A program made the translations under genes and the position numbers. Below the pieces are notes generated by a model. It was given only the letters and a program-made list of their open reading frames with translations, did not search any database and had not been told where the DNA came from. DNA of 64,000 nt from Cyathus striatus (lineage: Eukaryota > Basidiomycota > Agaricomycetes > Agaricales > Nidulariaceae): contig JAOVFP010000013.1 in the NCBI GenBank assembly GCA_025738555.1, positions 2,728,001 through 2,792,000 on the forward strand, read 5' to 3'. Of the stretch, positions 1 through 10,278 are shown piece by piece. Each line of letters begins with the position of its first letter. Within the stretch, counting starts at the first letter, position 1.

Positions 1-24
1 TATATGCAGTTGATAGGTTCATTT

Positions 25-379
25 TGTTAGATATTCTGGGTTGCACAGCTTCTTTGACAGCTGTCACTTGTCATCTGTCATACTTGACAGTTCTGTGATT
101 GACAGATCCTTGATTGACAAATATGTGATTGACAGATATGTGATTGACAGATTGACAGCTGTCTGTTACCTTAGTTACATGGACCTTGGTTGGGACTTTG
201 GTAGACACACTCAGTATATAAACACTCTGTAACTTGATAGTTGTTAACAAGTTTCCTTCCCATCTTGTGTCTGTGTCAGTGTTTGTGTCTGAGTTCTTGC
301 ACCTTTATCACTCTCTCTTTGCTCCATTATCTCACTCTATTCTCTCATTCACTCTTCTCTATTCTTGTTACTTCTCACA
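25..379 (+). repeat. Solo LTR, family A, copy 1 (TSD CATTT)
   Basis: A 355-bp sequence beginning TGTTAGATATTC and ending TTACTTCTCACA, flanked by perfect 5-bp duplications CATTT at 20-24 and 380-384. It sits inside the integrase of element G1 and removing it with one duplication restores that frame. It contains a palindrome TGACAGCTGTCA and a run of TGATTGACAG units, more numerous here than in the other copies, then a TATA-like AGTATATAAAC. No internal region is attached, so it is what remains after LTR-LTR recombination. Confidence 0.92.
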
Positions 380-394
380 CATTTTAACACCTAA

Positions 395-1495
395 TCATCT
401 TGTGAATTCCTTCATGAAATGAGATGCAAATTGCGATCCTCTATCACTAATGACACATTGCGGCATTTCAAAGTTTTTAAATACTTTTTCCAGATAAAGT
501 TCTGCAACTCCTGGACTATCAATTTCCTTATTACAGGGAATGAAGGCTGCCATTTTAGTAAATCGATTGACTACTACCATTAAGAAATCAAATCCTTGGG
601 AATATGGAAGTGGTTCAATGAAGTCAATCGATATGGTATGCCAAGGTCCTTCAGGAATACTGTTTGGATTTAATAATCCTACTGGTTTTGATTGATGAAT
701 ATTTGTCCTTTGACAAGCATCACATCCTGATACATATTTAATTATATCAGATCTTATTCTAGGCCACCAATAATTTCTCATGATTAATTCCTGAGTTTTA
801 TATTCTCTGTGATGTCCTGATATTGCTGAGTCATGACACAATTTAATTATACATTCTCTTAGTTTAGCATTTTTAGGGATATAAACTTGATCTTTCCAGG
901 TAATAATTCCTTTGGGTGATTCTGACCAATCTTTGTCCTTAAGGTTAAGCATTTTTATAACTTCCTTGTCTCGATTCTTTCTGGGCTTTCGAACTTGTTC
1001 CATGATATCTTCATCTTCACCATGAACTTCATATGTTTGTCTGAAATGTTCTGGTTTAAGAAGAATAATATCTTCATTATCATGTTTGCCTTGTTCATGT
1101 CCTGCTCTTCGAGATAATAAATCTGCTTTAGTCATTTGACTTCCTGGTTTATGATGCAAAGTATAATGGAATTCTGATAATTCAGTAGACCATTGTGCTT
1201 GTCATTGATTTAGCTTTTGAGGTTTTCGAAAATATTGTAAATTTTTATGATCTGTCCAAATTTCAAATATTTTCTTTGCTCCTAAAAGATACTGTCTCCG
1301 CATATCTAATGCTCTCATTATGGCAAGCATTTCTTTGTCATAGATTTCATAATTCCTTTCTGTTGGACTTAAAGCATGTGATAGGAATGCTATCAGTTTC
1401 CATTTCCCATCATCTTGTTCTTGGGATAATATAGCTCCATTAGCAAAGTCCGAAGAATTAGCTTCAATACAATATTTGCTATTATCATTTGGCAT
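395..1495 (-). pseudogene. Ty3 integrase and RNase H fragments of element G1
   Basis: The 1202-1495 part reads as RNase H (SSDFANGAILSQ, LSHALSPTERNYEIYDKEM, WTDHKNLQYF). The 395-1159 part reads as the zinc-binding domain and core of integrase: an H-H-C-C finger ending CDACQR, then IDFIEPLP with the first catalytic Asp and ISDRGSQFASHF with the second. The third catalytic residue lies beyond the left edge. The two parts are joined by a region with an in-frame stop near 1200. A stop at 395-397 occupies the position of a Gln in the sister copy (CAA to TAA). Known role of the family: insertion of the retrotransposon cDNA and degradation of its RNA template. It is a dead copy. Confidence 0.85.
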
Positions 1496-1949
1496 TGCTA
1501 GAATAGGTGCTGATACGATTTTATCTTTTAATTTGGAGAATGCTAATGCTTGACTGAGTTCCCATTTCCATTCATTTTTCCCAGTTAATTCATATAGAGG
1601 TTTTGCTATTTTTGCAAATCCTTGAATGAATCATCAATAGAAATTTTTGAAACCTAGAAATTGTTGTAGTTCTTATTTATTGTTTGGGACTAGCCAGTCA
1701 ACTACTGCTTTTACTTTTCCAGAATCCATTCATACAGAATTCTTTGAAATAATAAGACCAAGGTATTCAACTTCTGCCTTTTTGAAGAAACATTTTTCCG
1801 GTTTAAGGTATAATTCGTGTTCTTCTAGTTTTCTAAGAACTCGTTTTACCATTTTCCTATGTTCTTCTAATGTTTCTGTAAATATGAGAATATCATCCAT
1901 GTAAACAATTACAGTTCCTTCATTAATCTCCATTCTAAAGATATCATTC

Positions 1950-2167
1950 TGTTAAAACTATTGGACTGGACAGGGATTGAACCTGTGACCACCCGTACTC
2001 ATGACTAGGTGCTCTTCCAACTGAGCTACCAGCCCTTGCCTATACACAAGCAAGAACAGGTACTTAACCAGTTGAGTGGGCTACCAGGCTCATCACCATG
2101 GCAGGAGTGCTCCAATATTATACACCCCCATAACCCAGTCAAGGCTGTCAACCTTGCCAATCCAACA
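1950..2167. mobile_element. 218-bp TRIM-like or solo-LTR-like insert containing a tRNA-like sequence (TSD CATTC)
   Basis: The insert begins TGTTAAAACT and ends CCAATCCAACA, so it has TG...CA ends extended to TGTT...AACA, and it is flanked by CATTC at 1945-1949 and 2168-2172. The uninterrupted site is visible in the sister element Y near 45071. A 73-nt tRNA-like sequence on the minus strand starts 13 bp from the left end. The length, the ends and the 5-bp duplication fit an LTR of a very small retrotransposon (TRIM/SMART class); a tRNA-derived SINE is less likely because there is no poly-A or simple-repeat tail and no variable-length duplication. Confidence 0.75.
1963..2035 (-). tRNA. tRNA-like sequence inside the mini-LTR (probably not a functional tRNA gene)
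   Basis: Reading the minus strand, a 7-bp acceptor stem (GGGCTGG with CCAGTCC, one G-T pair), a D arm GCTC/GAGC, and a T arm ACAGG-TTCAATC-CCTGT all form, giving 73 nt. Box A and box B motifs are present. The anticodon stem is poor (two mismatches) and its loop reads TCATGAG, out of register with a normal T33 loop, with a CAT at its start. It is therefore a tRNA fossil or a tRNA-shaped Pol III promoter within the mobile insert. Confidence 0.6.
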
Positions 2168-3549
2168 CATTCATCATAGTTTGGAAAGTTGCTGGTAAAT
2201 TGGTAAGGCCAAAGAATATAACAAGTAGTTCAAACAATCCTCTGTTTGTTCTGAAGGCTGCGTATTATTCGTCACCTTCCTTAATTCAAATATTAGTGAA
2301 CCATCTTTCTTTTTAATAAAAAAGAAGGGTGATGCCCAAGGTGACTTTGAAGGTCGAATGTGTCCTGAATTGAGGTTTTTGTCAAAAAATTCATCTAATT
2401 GTTTCTGTTCATCCAGATTTAATGGATAAATTTTGCAATCGAATGACGTTGCTCCTGGTAATAGTTCTATAGCATGATCTCATGGTTGTCATGGTGGAAG
2501 TTTATCAAATAATTCCTTCGTGAACACTTTCTCGAATTCATGATAATACATAGGAACAGTTTCTTTCCAATGTTTCTTAGGTCTTTGCTGATTCTGGGCT
2601 TCAGCAATCTTAGAAGCAGTGGTTTGGAATGCTCTTAATTTGATTTGTTCAAATAAGTTCACCACTATGATATGATCATCTGTTTCAAGATTAATTGATT
2701 CATCTAGATCAGATTTGTCTTCCTTGGGATCCATGGTATTAATTATCAGAGTACATTCTATCGGGCATTGTGTGAATTTAATGGTTTCTTTCTTCCAATC
2801 TATTTCTGGATTGTGAGTTTGAAGCCAATCATGTCCAATGAATATAGAAGCTTTTCCTAAGTTAATAATAGCAAGTTGTAGTATTTCTACATGTTGTCCA
2901 AGTCATACTCTTAATTCAACATAGTCTGTGATAGATCCATCGCCGTTAAGGGTTCCATCTGCATTGTAGACTGGTGTGGGTCTCAGATATTTCTTGGTTG
3001 TGATTTGATTTTCTTCTATGAATCTCCGACTAATACAGGTTCCGGTACTTCCACTATTGAGTAATGCCTTTAGTCCGTATGTTCTTTGAGTGTCTAGAGT
3101 AGTGACCATTAAATTAAGATCCATTTGATTTCCATTTGTTCCTTGGATAAATCTCTTGGGTCTTTTTAATTCTTCTAACACAGGAATTACATCTTGATCC
3201 GAAAGATTATTTAATTCCATAATCATTTTCTGAATTACTTCAGGTCTCCGTTTAACATGTGTCCAGATACTAAGTGTGGCAAGGGCAAGTTCTGATGTTT
3301 GGTCTTTTAATCTCCATGCAACCCAATACACACTTCTGGGTTTTACTTCCTGATTAGGGAAGGTGTGCTTAGTTCTTTCTTTTTGTAACAATACATATTT
3401 CAATTCCAGATCTACAGTAGGTACAGTTACATTTGAAGATACATAAAATGAGGCTGGCAAGTTCATGCTCACTGCTGGCCTTGGGGAAAATCCAATTGAG
3501 CGATGAGGAGAGTGCGTTGCTCTTCTGATAGCTTAGTTACATCGGGTAA

Positions 3550-3890
3550 TGTTAGAAGTGATCTGACACTTCTCTGCTGACTAATGAACCTTAGGTAGAC
3601 TTAGGTAAACTTAGGTACTGGACCTGGGTTGGGACCTTGGTTGGACCCTTAGACCTTGGTTGGACCCTTGGACCCTTAGACCCTTAGACCCTCGGACTTT
3701 GGTAGATAAGCTAGTAGTATATAATCCTGAGGTCCTACAGTGGCAATCCCCACTTGCTCACTGTACATTGGACTTCAGGTAAGCTGTACACATACTACTT
3801 CAATCTAACACTTGCTCACTGTACATTGGACTTCAGACTCTATTGTCTCTCTCAGTCCTGCAGGTCACTGTCCTGGTTGCACATCTCACA
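3550..3890 (+). repeat. 5' LTR of copia B
   Basis: A 341-bp sequence starting TGTTAGAAGTGATC and ending CATCTCACA. It contains short tandem units of the type TTGGACCCTTAGACC and GTAGACTTAGGTAAACTTAG, and a TATA-like AGTATATAATCC near 3716 that is the likely promoter. Confidence 0.92.
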
Positions 3891-3903
3891 GGTTATGGGC
3901 CCC
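3891..3903 (+). promoter_or_regulatory. Candidate primer-binding site of copia B
   Basis: The 12 bases directly after the 5' LTR, GGTTATGGGCCC, match the complement of the initiator tRNA-Met anticodon stem-loop at all but one base. Copia-type elements such as Drosophila copia and yeast Ty5 are known to prime from this half-tRNA. The match is inferred from remembered tRNA sequence, not from this genome. Confidence 0.5.
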
Positions 3904-4106
3904 GAGCTTTAACAGCTTGCTTGCTTGTCAGATCAACCTCTACTTTGCATCTTTGGACTACTGTTGTTCTGGGATATCCACTACAACTTATCACCTTCCT
4001 TCTTCCCACCCATCCACATTCCTTCAGTGTGCTGTCTGGGATTTTACCAACAGTGCACTTCCCAACCACATTCCTTTGGTCTTTCTAGTTATCCTAGATC
4101 AACCAC

Positions 4107-4430
4107 TGTTAGATATTCAGGGTTGCACAGCTTCTTTGACAGCTGTCACTTGTCACCTGTCATACTTGACAGTTCTGTGATTGACAGATATGTGATTGAC
4201 AGATTGACAGCTGTCAGTTCCTTAGTTACATGGACCTTGGTTGGGACTTTGGTAGACAGCCTTAGTATATAAACACTCTGTAACTTGGTAGTAGTAAACA
4301 AGTTTCCTCCCCATCTTGTGTCTGTGTCTGTGTTTGTGTCTGAGTCTTTGCTCCACTATCACCCTCTTTGCTCTTCATTATCCTCTATTCTCCCTCTACC
4401 AACACTCCTTATTCTTTGTTACTTCTGACA
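4107..4430 (+). repeat. Solo LTR, family A, copy 2 (TSD ACCAC)
   Basis: A 324-bp LTR from TGTTAGATATTC to CTTCTGACA with perfect duplications ACCAC at 4102-4106 and 4431-4435. It sits in the untranslated leader of copia B, 216 bp after its 5' LTR, so it is younger than that insertion or came with it. It has fewer TGATTGACAG units than copy 1. Confidence 0.93.
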
Positions 4431-4472
4431 ACCACCTGCTTTTTCTCCTCACAACCAGACATTGGTGACACC

Positions 4473-7400
4473 ATGCCTATTACTTGTGAATTCTGCACTC
4501 GAGTTGGTCACTCTCTATCCAACTGCTACAGATTCAAAAGAGCAAGATCACAGGCTCATAAGCAGGCTACCACTAGGTCTCCCATTCCAGGTTCCACTTC
4601 ATTTAAAAGAACCTCTCCTGGCATATCTTCATCTAGTCTGCCATCTTCCACTGGTTCTCCACAGCCTTCTCTCTCTTCCACTGCTTCCAGAGCACAATCC
4701 CCCACTTCAGAAGTTACTACTGCCTCTGCTGATGTCAAATTTGATTCAGAATTCAATGGAGATGCTACTGAATTTGCTGGAAATGCAAGTACTCGTTCTC
4801 TAGATCCCTCAGATCCTTCCTACCCACTCCAACTTGATGCAGACTTTGATTGGAACACAGATACAGGGGCATCTTGTCATATGACACCCCATCGCCATTG
4901 GGTTCGCAATTATGCACCCAAGAAGGTTCCAATCAAGTTAGCTGATGGGAAAATCATTTATTCCCAAGGAGTGGGCACTGTGGTCTTCCACCCAGTGATT
5001 AGAGGAAAGGTATCCAGATCTATAGAATTCACCAGAGTCCTGCATGTACCCCAGCTCAGAAACAATTTACTCTCCTGTCTCTACTTAACTCGTTGCAAGG
5101 GCATCATTATAACTGCTGGATCACAGTATGTTGATTTCAGCAAGAATGGAAGTCTTATATTCTCTGCTTCCATCACTGCCAACAACAATGCATACTTGGA
5201 TGGAGAGACAGAAGCCCTTTCTGCTGTTTCTGAAGTAGCCAACATTTCTTCAACTTGTCCCATGGATTTACAGCTATGGCATCGTCGTCTTGCACACCAT
5301 AATTATGCAGACATTCAGAAACTTATATATGAAGATATGGCTACAGGGATTGTCATCAAGTCCAATGAGAAGCCTGACCCTATCTGTGAACCTTGTTTAG
5401 CTGGCAAGATGCATTCTAATCCATTCCCTTCATCTGAATCTCGCACTTCTGCCCCCTTAGAGCTCATTCATTCTGACCTCCATGGCCCTTTGCCTACTCA
5501 GACTCCATCTGGCTATAGATACTGGATCACATTCATTGATGATTACACCAGATATCGTTGTGTTGCCTTCTTAAAGAAGAAGAGTGGTGCATTTGATGCT
5601 TTCAGGAGTTACAAGTCATTGGTTGAGAACCAACTTGGGAGAAAGATTAAAGCTTTACAGGATGACAAGGGAGGTGAATACATGTCTAATGCATTCATCA
5701 AGTTCACAGATAGATGTGGGATTGTAAGGAGATATACTGCTCCTGCCAGACCTCAGCAAAATGGAGTTGCAGAGCGTGCAAATCGCACTATGGCTGATGA
5801 TGTTACAGCTATGCTCAATGAGTCTCATCTCCCTCCAACATTTTGGGGTGAATGCCTATCTTCCATGGTTTATGTGTGGAATCATCTTCCCACTTCTTCT
5901 CTGCCTGACAAGACACCCTATGAGGCATGGCATGGCCAGAAACCTAACCTTAGCAATCTGCGAGTCTGGGGCTGTACTGCTTATGTCTTTGTGCACAAAG
6001 AGCAGAGAAAGTCCCTTCAGCCACATATGCAGAAATGCGTCTTCATTGGTTACCCAGCTGGGTACAAGGCTTGGAAGTTTTACAATCCAACCACCAAGAA
6101 GACTATTATCTCAGAAAGAGCTGAATTTGATGAAAGGCTCTTTCCTGGTCTATCCAAGCCAACATCTCCAATTCCACCTCACATTATCTCTTCTCCAGAG
6201 CCTGCTGTCTATGAATCTACAGACTCATCCATTCCCTTTCCTGATGTTTCCATATCACCTCCAAATCATTCTAGCCCTCCAACTAGTCCACCTACAACTC
6301 CAATATCATCTCCTACTGCCACACCAACCTCAACTCCCACCCCTTCACCACCACCTCCTGCTCCTCCTGCTCTACCTGTTACTCCTCCACTAGCTCAGAG
6401 ACGTCCCAGAAGGGAAGTTAGACCTCCTGGTGAGTGGTGGAAAGTAATGGGAAAAGGAAGAGTGCCTTCTTCACCTGCTCCTCTACCTGATGACTCAGAT
6501 GAGGATATTCAAGAGCCTAATCCATTTGAGGATAATAGCAGTGAAGATGATCTGGGGGGGTATCTGGAGGTTCAATTTGCTGGAGCTGCATCAACAGGAG
6601 TTGATCCCAGGAACTACAAGCTTGCCATGAAAGCCCCTGATGCACAACAATGGCAGGAAGCTTGCAATGATGAGATCATGTTATTGATGCGAAATGGAAC
6701 TTGGGATATTGTGGAATTGCCCCCAGGAAAGAAGGCTATAGGCTCTAGATGGGTATTCAAGATCAAGCCAACTCCTACTGGGGCTGTTGAGCGATACAAG
6801 TCTAGAGTTGTTGCAAAGGGGTACTCACAACGCCCTGGATATGATTACACAGAGATATTTGCACCAACATTTCGCCCTGCCTCTCTCAGGCTTGTAGCTG
6901 CTCTGTCTGCTATCAAAGACATGACTATGCACTCTGTTGACATCTCATCTGCCTTTACATATGGTGACTTGGAGGAGGAGATATACATGCTCCAACCAGA
7001 AGGATTCCATCAAGGTGGTCCCAATCATGTATGCAGACTTAAGAAATCACTTTATGGACTTAAGCAAGCTGCTAGACAATGGAGAAAGAAGCTTCAGGAT
7101 GTTCTAACTACTATGGGCTTCACCAGAACTCATTCAGACCACTCTGTCTATATTTACTCAAAGGGTGATACTAAGATCATCATGCCTGTTTGTTTACATT
7201 GATGACATTACCATTGCATCAACTTCTCCTTCTGCTGCTGATGATACAGTCAAGCAGCTTTCTGCCCACTTCAAACTTCGAGATTTGGGCCCCACTTCTT
7301 TCCTTCTGGGTGTTAAGATAGACAGGGATCGTCCCAATCACTCTATTACTCTCTCACAGCGCCAGTATGTGCTGGATATGCTTGAGAGATATGGCATGAG

Positions 7401-8166
7401 TGATTGCAAACCTTGTGGAACTCCTATGAATCATGGTCTCATTCTGACCAAGTCTATGGGTCCTCAGACAGCTGAGGAACGTTCTGAAATGGCCTCCATC
7501 CCTTATCTAAGTGCTGTAGGATCTCTACAATATCTTGCTATCACTACAAGACCAGACATTGCTTTTGCTGTTGGGTACTTAGGTTGATTCAACTCCAACC
7601 CTGGCATGCAACACTGGTTAGCTGTCAAACATCTCTTCAGATACTTGAAGGGAACTCTTGACTACAAGTTGACCTACAGTGCTGCCAAAGGAGATGAACT
7701 CTTCGTCACATATTGTGATGCTTCCCATGGTGATTGCAAAGACACAGGTCATTCTACTGGTGGTTATGTAACTCTGATTGGTGGAGGTGCCATTGGCTGG
7801 TCTAGCAAGTTACAGACTATAGTAACTTTATCCACAACTGAAGCAGAGTACATTGCTGCTGTTGAAGCTGGCAAAGAGATACTTTGGATGCAGAATATCA
7901 TGAAGGAATTTGGCTTCCCCATTCCCACTTCTAGTCCTCTTCACATTGACAGCCAGTCTGCCATCTCTGTCACCAAGAATCCAGAACACCATGGGCGCAT
8001 GAAGCAACTTGATCTTTGTTATTTCTGGCTTAGAGAAACTGTTGAAAGAGGCTCTATCAGCTTGCATCATGTTCCAACTGAAAAGCAAATAGCCGACATT
8101 CTCACCAAGCCACTTACCATTCCAAAGGTTGAATTCTGTAGAGAGAACATGGGACTTTTACTTTAG
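4473..8166 (+). pseudogene. pol: Copia B pol polyprotein, broken by one frameshift and one stop
   Basis: Starting at the ATG of M-P-I-T, a CX2CX4HX4C zinc knuckle occupies residues 5-18. The aspartic protease motif D-T-G-A-S is at about residue 130, the GAG-pre-integrase segment LWHRRLAHHNY near 269, integrase with HSDLHGPLP, DDKGGEY and QQNGVAERANRT, then RT (SRWVFKIK, SLYGLKQAARQW). A one-base shift near 7180-7190 separates this from the RT active-site box Y-I-D-D and the rest. A TGA at 7585-7587 interrupts the RNase H approach where C-to-T change of a CGA codon is the simplest explanation. RNase H (TEAEYIAA) and the terminal DILTKPL follow to 8166. There is no capsid domain before the zinc knuckle. 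Confidence 0.9.
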
Positions 8167-8247
8167 ATTCATTCATTTACTTTCTTTCACATTCTTTCAC
8201 TTTCACTTCCTTTACTTAACTACATACCTAGAGACTGTTCAGATCAT

Positions 8248-8254
8248 GGGGGGG
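8248..8254 (+). promoter_or_regulatory. Polypurine tract of copia B
   Basis: A run of seven G just before the 3' LTR, as expected for the primer of plus-strand cDNA synthesis. Confidence 0.7.
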
Positions 8255-8597
8255 TGTTAGAAGTGATCTGACACTTCTCTGCTGACTAATGAACCTTAGG
8301 TAGACTTAGGTAAACTTAGGTACTGGACCTGGGTTGGGACCTTGGTTGGACCCTTAGACCTTGGTTGGACCCTTGGACCCTTGGACCCTTAGACCCTCGG
8401 ACTTTGGTAGATAAGCTAGTAGTATATAATCCTGAGGTCCTACAGTGGCAATCCCCACTTGCTCACTGTACATTGGACTTCAGGTAAGCTGTACACATAC
8501 TACTTCAATCTAACACTTGCTCACTGTACATTGGACTTCAGACCCTATTGTGTCTCTCTCAGTCCTGCAGGTCACTGCCCTGGTTGTACATCTCACA
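8255..8597 (+). repeat. 3' LTR of copia B
   Basis: A 343-bp near-identical partner of the 5' LTR at 3550-3890, TGTTAG to CTCACA. Confidence 0.92.
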
Positions 8598-10205
8598 CAA
8601 ACAAGGAAGCAGCAGAATACTAGTGCTGTTGAAATATCTTGATCTGTGTCTAGTGAACATGATGAAATTCAATTCCCACACTTATTGGTGCAAGTATCCA
8701 TGTGTAGTGTACATTTTTCATTTACACTTCTGCATAGCTACAACATAAACACTGAGGAATATGACTCACAATGCTTGATAATTTGAAATTGCTTTGAAAT
8801 TGGTAGTTCATATGTTCAGTAAATCACATGTAATATGTATCATAACAAGTAATAATGTTGTTTCAGCATTTGTCTATTTTAAATGCATTATGGAACACAG
8901 CTGATTTCAGAATGTTAGTGTAATTTCTGGCATCTATGCATGCTGTTATCTTTGTTTGTCTTGGGAACATGGGATCAGGACTACAAAAGACAAGGGGCAT
9001 GGTGTACTCACATTTCACTTTAATATTCACCATTAAATGAGATCATTGCACTCCTCCACAAAATTAGGTGGAGTCCACCTGAAGTCTAGTAAAGTCCACC
9101 TGAACTACGAGAACACTGCCATCCTGTGTACAGTTCAGATTGAGTTCAGGTCAGTCCAGGTACAGTTCAGGTACAGTCCAGGTACAGTCCTGGACTTCAG
9201 GTGGACTACTGAAAATCACCTGGAAATCACTGATTTCAGCCACTGGACTTCAGGTAGAATACTGGACTTTACCTGTAGTTCACCTGATTTTTGCTGTACT
9301 TTGTACCAGACAATTATAACAGGGTTTCTTACTTATAATATAGGAAAAAAATTAAATTAGCAGATGTTACCATTGACATTGAGCACAGCTGGTGCTTAAC
9401 AAGCACTAACTAATACATCACTAACTGCTAGGCCATGTAGTTGTTGTTAATAATAACATGTGACTCCTTTTACCCAACCTCAGGGTGAAATGTCACATGC
9501 TGTGCACACTGCCACAAACTGGGGAGATCACCAATCCCTATATGGTGGGAAGCGTGACATCACACAGTGTGACATCATGTGCCCAAAATCTTCACCCAAG
9601 TACAAACTGCCTCAGAAAGCTTGAATCTTGATCATTTTTCTTCATTCTTTTTGCAGTAAAATACTATATTACATCTCTAAAATGTAGTACACCACTTATT
9701 TAAGCTAAATTAACTAAATTACATAAGAAATATGTGCGCTTATTCTTCCTTATCCTCCCAATCACTAATACAGTCATCAACCACCTAACGAGGCATCACC
9801 ATGTCACGTGACACTTCTGGTTTATCTACGCTCTCCCGCTTCCAAATCAACACCAATTTCCATAGAATTTTTTGTAAATTACAGCTGTGCATGTAGTTAA
9901 AATTTAGGAATATCATAATCTTGCACAGCATTGTAAACTGATATAAATAACACTCGCAAAACTTGATAGGTTTGTCAGAATTTGAGACTTTCAAAAATTA
10001 AATGACATAGAACTATGTATAGACAAAACTATTTCACATAGAAGTAGTTGTTTAAAGCATCACTTTTCCAGTCAGACTCATTACACATGATATTTATGAG
10101 AATCAATGTGCTGATACTCAGTAAAAGGGATCAGGGTGCAGTATGGATTCCATGCTATTAGAATGGATAATACACAACAACTGTTCTTATTAGATGTAGC
10201 AAAGT
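8598..10205. other. Unassigned non-coding DNA with a short repeat-rich patch
   Basis: No gene, LTR or transposase motif is recognised. Around 9055-9300 there is a patch built from variants of CAGGTACAGTCC, GTCCACCTGAA and CTGGACTTCAGGT in both orientations, which could form stems and may be a degenerate small hairpin element without clear ends. The rest is ordinary AT-biased sequence. Confidence 0.5.
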
Positions 10206-10278
10206 GACCACACCAGGGTTTGAACCTGGGACCTATCTGATAGTTTCAGAGTGCTCTAACCAACTGAGCTATATGGTC
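10206..10278 (-). tRNA. tRNA-like sequence, probably a pseudogene
   Basis: The minus strand folds into a 73-nt cloverleaf: acceptor GACCATA with TGTGGTC (7 bp, one G-T), D arm GCTC/GAGC, T arm CCAGG-TTCAAAC-CCTGG. The anticodon stem has one mismatch and its loop AAACTAT lacks the invariant T33, so a working anticodon cannot be assigned. It could be a decayed tRNA or part of a mobile element like the one at 1950-2167, but no ends with a target-site duplication were found here. Confidence 0.6.

Larger units (their letters stand above)
1730..3472 (-). pseudogene. Ty3 protease and reverse transcriptase fragments of element G1
   Basis: The part at 2903-3472 carries the aspartic protease with L-L-N-S-G-S-T-G-T: the catalytic Asp of the D-S/T-G motif reads as Asn, where element Y has LLDSGSTGT, so this copy would be inactive. 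The part at 2489-2734 is the protease-RT linker. RT sequence follows at 2173-2470 (frames broken) and 1730-1933, with the active-site box Y-M-D-D-I-L. The frame between N-D-I-F and the upstream T-M-M-N is split by the 218-bp insert at 1950-2167 and is otherwise continuous. Confidence 0.8.
1..3549 (-). mobile_element. Decayed Ty3/gypsy retrotransposon, pol part (element G1), runs off left edge
   Basis: Minus-strand remnant whose order from right to left is protease, reverse transcriptase, RNase H, integrase, which is the Ty3 order. The integrase frame is cut by a solo LTR at 25-379 and resumes at positions 24 to 1 (M-N-L-S-T-A-Y), so the element continues outside the window. A second insert sits in the RT at 1950-2167. 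The right end is cut at 3549 by the 5' LTR of a copia element, so gag is missing. Its proteins closely resemble those of element Y at 40886-48973, so both belong to one family. No LTR of its own is visible. Reading frames contain many stops and small shifts. Confidence 0.9.
3550..8597 (+). mobile_element. Nearly complete Ty1/copia retrotransposon (family B) lacking a capsid region
   Basis: Two LTRs (3550-3890 and 8255-8597) enclose one long pol frame with a zinc knuckle, protease, integrase, RT and RNase H in copia order. The two LTRs differ by only a handful of bases and a 2-bp indel. A G7 tract (8248-8254) just before the 3' LTR is the polypurine tract. The leader holds a solo LTR A. The flanks GGTAA on the left and CAAAC on the right do not match, so a target-site duplication is missing. 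Element G1 lies on the left side only, so DNA to the right was probably lost or exchanged. Confidence 0.92.
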
